Of a stretch of 64,000 nt of DNA, positions 62,579 through 64,000 are shown piece after piece. The notes below the pieces were generated by a model. The model did no database searches. It had not been told where the DNA came from and was given only the letters and a program-made list of their open reading frames with translations. A program made the translations under genes and the position numbers. The stretch comes from an uncultured Lachnospiraceae bacterium (lineage in GTDB: Bacteria > Bacillota > Clostridia > Lachnospirales > Lachnospiraceae): assembly GCA_934343915.1 (NCBI GenBank), contig CAKRIL010000017.1, positions 1 through 64,000 of the forward strand, written 5' to 3'. The stretch's first letter is position 1. Every line of letters starts with the position of its first letter.

Positions 62579-63712
62579 ATGGCTACTAAGAAAAAGAAGA
62601 AAACCAATAAGACGAATATAGCGGTGATTATAACATGTGCGGTACTCGCATTCATTCTTATAGTTGTGCTTTGCGCATACTTAATTTTAAAGAGCTATAT
62701 CGGCAAGATTAATATTGTGGATAAGGATGACTGGGGCAGCATTACGGTTAATACCGATCCGCAGACGGATGACGACGGCAACACGATAAGTGAGACCACG
62801 ATGGATGCCGAGATTAACAGCTCGGGAGCTGAGAACTTCGGTAACGGTGAAGGTGCCGAGAAGGATTATGTTAAGAATATTGTGCTTATAGGCGTTGATA
62901 ACAGACATTTTGAGAATATTCTTTCGAACCCGGGTAATTCCGATGCGATAATTCTCGTATCAATCAACTCAAAGACAAAGAAGGTATATCTCACATCAAT
63001 CATGAGAGATACGGCAGCTTATATCAGATATACTGATGAGCTTAAGCAGAAGGCAAGTGCTATGGGAAGAACATATTCGGACGGATATGACAAGATTAAC
63101 ATAGCCAATGCAAGAGGAGGCCCTGAGTTCCTTCTCGACATAATCGAGGGTAACTTCAAGATTAAGGTTGACGATTATATTCTTGTAGATTTTTACAGCC
63201 TGATTGATATTATTGATGTTTTGGGCGGAATACCTATGACACTCACTGATGCTGAGGCTGAGGCAGCCAACAACTATATCAGAGATATGGATTTTGACCG
63301 CCATATAGAGAATTGGGAGACAGCCAACGTGCTTAGCGGAGGAGGAAACCTCATTCTTAACGGTGTTCAGGCAGTAGGATATGCCAGAGAGAGACAGACA
63401 GCAGGTTCTGACTTTAACAGAACAAGCAGACAGAGAGCCGTTATCGAGCAGATTATTATCAAGGCTAAGAAGATGAGTGTGTCACAGCTCAATGACCTTG
63501 TAAATACATTGTTCCCTAAGGTGTACACTAACATGAAGGAATCTGACATACTTTCAATGGTAGCTGATGCGGTTACATATTTAGGATACGATGTTGAACA
63601 GCTGAGAGTTCCGTTTGACGGTATGTATGAGTCTGTAAGCGGCGGTAATCTTTTACCGGACTATGACGCTACTATCGAGAAACTTCAGAGCATAATTTTT
63701 GCAACAGAATAA
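62579..63712 (+). CDS. LytR-CpsA-Psr (LCP) family ligase
   Basis: A 377-residue membrane-anchored protein with a poly-lysine start, one helix at about 15-40 and the LCP domain (residues 105-365). Motifs are DNR, SIMRDTAAYI, KINIANARGGPEFLLDIIEGNF, and YARERQTAGSDFNRTSRQR, whose Arg and Asp bind the pyrophosphate of lipid-linked glycans. LCP proteins attach wall polymers to peptidoglycan, so this is the final step. A start at 62540 is possible, but AAGGGA favours 62579. Confidence 0.94.
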   Translation: MATKKKKKTNKTNIAVIITCAVLAFILIVVLCAYLILKSYIGKINIVDKDDWGSITVNTDPQTDDDGNTISETTMDAEINSSGAENFGNGEGAEKDYVKNIVLIGVDNRHFENILSNPGNSDAIILVSINSKTKKVYLTSIMRDTAAYIRYTDELKQKASAMGRTYSDGYDKINIANARGGPEFLLDIIEGNFKIKVDDYILVDFYSLIDIIDVLGGIPMTLTDAEAEAANNYIRDMDFDRHIENWETANVLSGGGNLILNGVQAVGYARERQTAGSDFNRTSRQRAVIEQIIIKAKKMSVSQLNDLVNTLFPKVYTNMKESDILSMVADAVTYLGYDVEQLRVPFDGMYESVSGGNLLPDYDATIEKLQSIIFATE

Positions 63713-63726
63713 CAGGCTGATTAATG

Positions 63727-63762
63727 GAGTGGCTACGGCATCTGTCTGTAACCACTCTTTTG
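63727..63762 (+). terminator. Terminator after the first LCP gene
   Basis: GAGTGGCTAC and GTAACCACTC pair with one mismatch and are followed by TTTTGCC. Confidence 0.7.
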
Positions 63763-63780
63763 CCATGTAAAATAGGTGCT

Positions 63781-63811
63781 TTGACATAGTAAAGAACATG
63801 GGGGATATTAT
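63781..63811 (+). promoter_or_regulatory. Possible promoter of the second LCP-like gene
   Basis: A perfect TTGACA (63781-63786) with GATATT (17-base spacer) or TATTAT (19-base spacer). Confidence 0.45.
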
Positions 63812-63833
63812 TGATTAACAGGAGAGTAAGAAT

Positions 63834-64000
63834 ATGAGTAAAAAGAAAAAATCAGCAGGTAAGATTATAGGAATTGTTGTAGGGTGCATTGTTGCAGCGA
63901 TAGCTGTATTCGCACTCAGCTGTTATCTGATTCTTGTTCATTATATCAACAAGAGAAACTATGTACCGACGAATGAGAACTTTACGCTTCTTGATGAGAC
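63834..64000 (+). CDS. Second LCP-like membrane protein, N-terminal part (3' partial)
   Basis: The first 55 codons: a lysine-rich start, one hydrophobic helix (about residues 10-36) and the beginning of an outside domain (YVPTNENFTLLDE), cut by the window end. The layout copies the preceding LCP protein, so it is probably another LCP or a cell-wall partner, but no LCP motif lies within the visible part. AGGAGAG precedes the ATG and a terminator separates it from the previous gene. Confidence 0.6.
   Translation, partial: MSKKKKSAGKIIGIVVGCIVAAIAVFALSCYLILVHYINKRNYVPTNENFTLLDE

Overview
The window reads as a low-to-mid GC Firmicutes (Clostridia) chromosome, most likely a Lachnospiraceae relative. 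The support is the scpAB, prmA-rsmE-nifS-thiI and ireB-ruvX-DUF1292 gene orders, strong AGGAGG-type ribosome sites, sigma-A promoters with 17-bp spacers, a SigK-like sigma factor, a SpoIID-domain protein and ATP-dependent PEP carboxykinase. The assignment rests on gene content only. No rRNA, tRNA, CRISPR array, prophage or transposase gene was seen.

Layout. 1-4.2 kb: tail of a DUF1703 PD-(D/E)XK protein, a phospholipase C-like protein overlapping a UMF1-type transporter, and a rhodanese-TtcA-like fusion. 4.3-11 kb: release factor 3 and a cupin (minus), a DeoR regulator, a CmpB-like membrane protein, a membrane-anchored glycerophosphodiesterase and a lone carbamate kinase (minus). 11-15.1 kb: a compact operon of a His/Asp/Cys-rich G3E (CobW-like) GTPase, a divergent G3E-like protein with a YcgQ-like tail, and a DUF885 lipoprotein with an HExxxxH metal motif. 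15.1-19.5 kb: an AprX-like protease, a DUF1653 protein, an RpiB-family isomerase and pckA behind a structured leader. 19.5-19.98 kb: a 306-bp near-perfect palindrome resembling a MITE, then tandem dyads just upstream of a lipoprotein gene. 20-29.6 kb: lipoprotein, GT-C-like membrane protein, acyltransferase, a 6S RNA, SpoIID-domain protein, BrkB-like protein and metallophosphoesterase.

29.7-43.9 kb is a housekeeping block. scpA-scpB-M18 aminopeptidase-prmA-rsmE-nifS-thiI appear to run from one promoter to one terminator. A divergent HPr-like gene without the catalytic histidine follows, then mtaB, then ireB-ruvX-DUF1292-rnj-ylbF-mltG remnant-trmR-trhP, which matches the Bacillus yrzL-yrrK-yrzB-yrrL-yrrM-yrrN/O order with rnj and ylbF inserted.

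44.0-64 kb starts with a sigK-like gene and continues with a roughly 19-kb surface polysaccharide locus on the plus strand. It encodes a TagA/WecG transferase, a polyprenyl glycosylphosphotransferase, four GT4 and three GT2 glycosyltransferases, a GT11 fucosyltransferase, a probable GT-D transferase, an acyltransferase, a PglK-like ABC flippase, two Wzy/ligase-like polymerases, a Wzz-like protein with a C-terminal domain that looks like a dead tyrosine kinase, and two LytR-CpsA-Psr ligases, the second cut by the window end. The expected output is a fucosylated polymer built on undecaprenyl phosphate, flipped, polymerised and attached to the wall. The most unusual items are the palindromic element with its neighbouring dyads, the G3E/DUF885 operon with its promoter dyad, and the Wzz-pseudokinase fusion. 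None of them is proven to be a new system.
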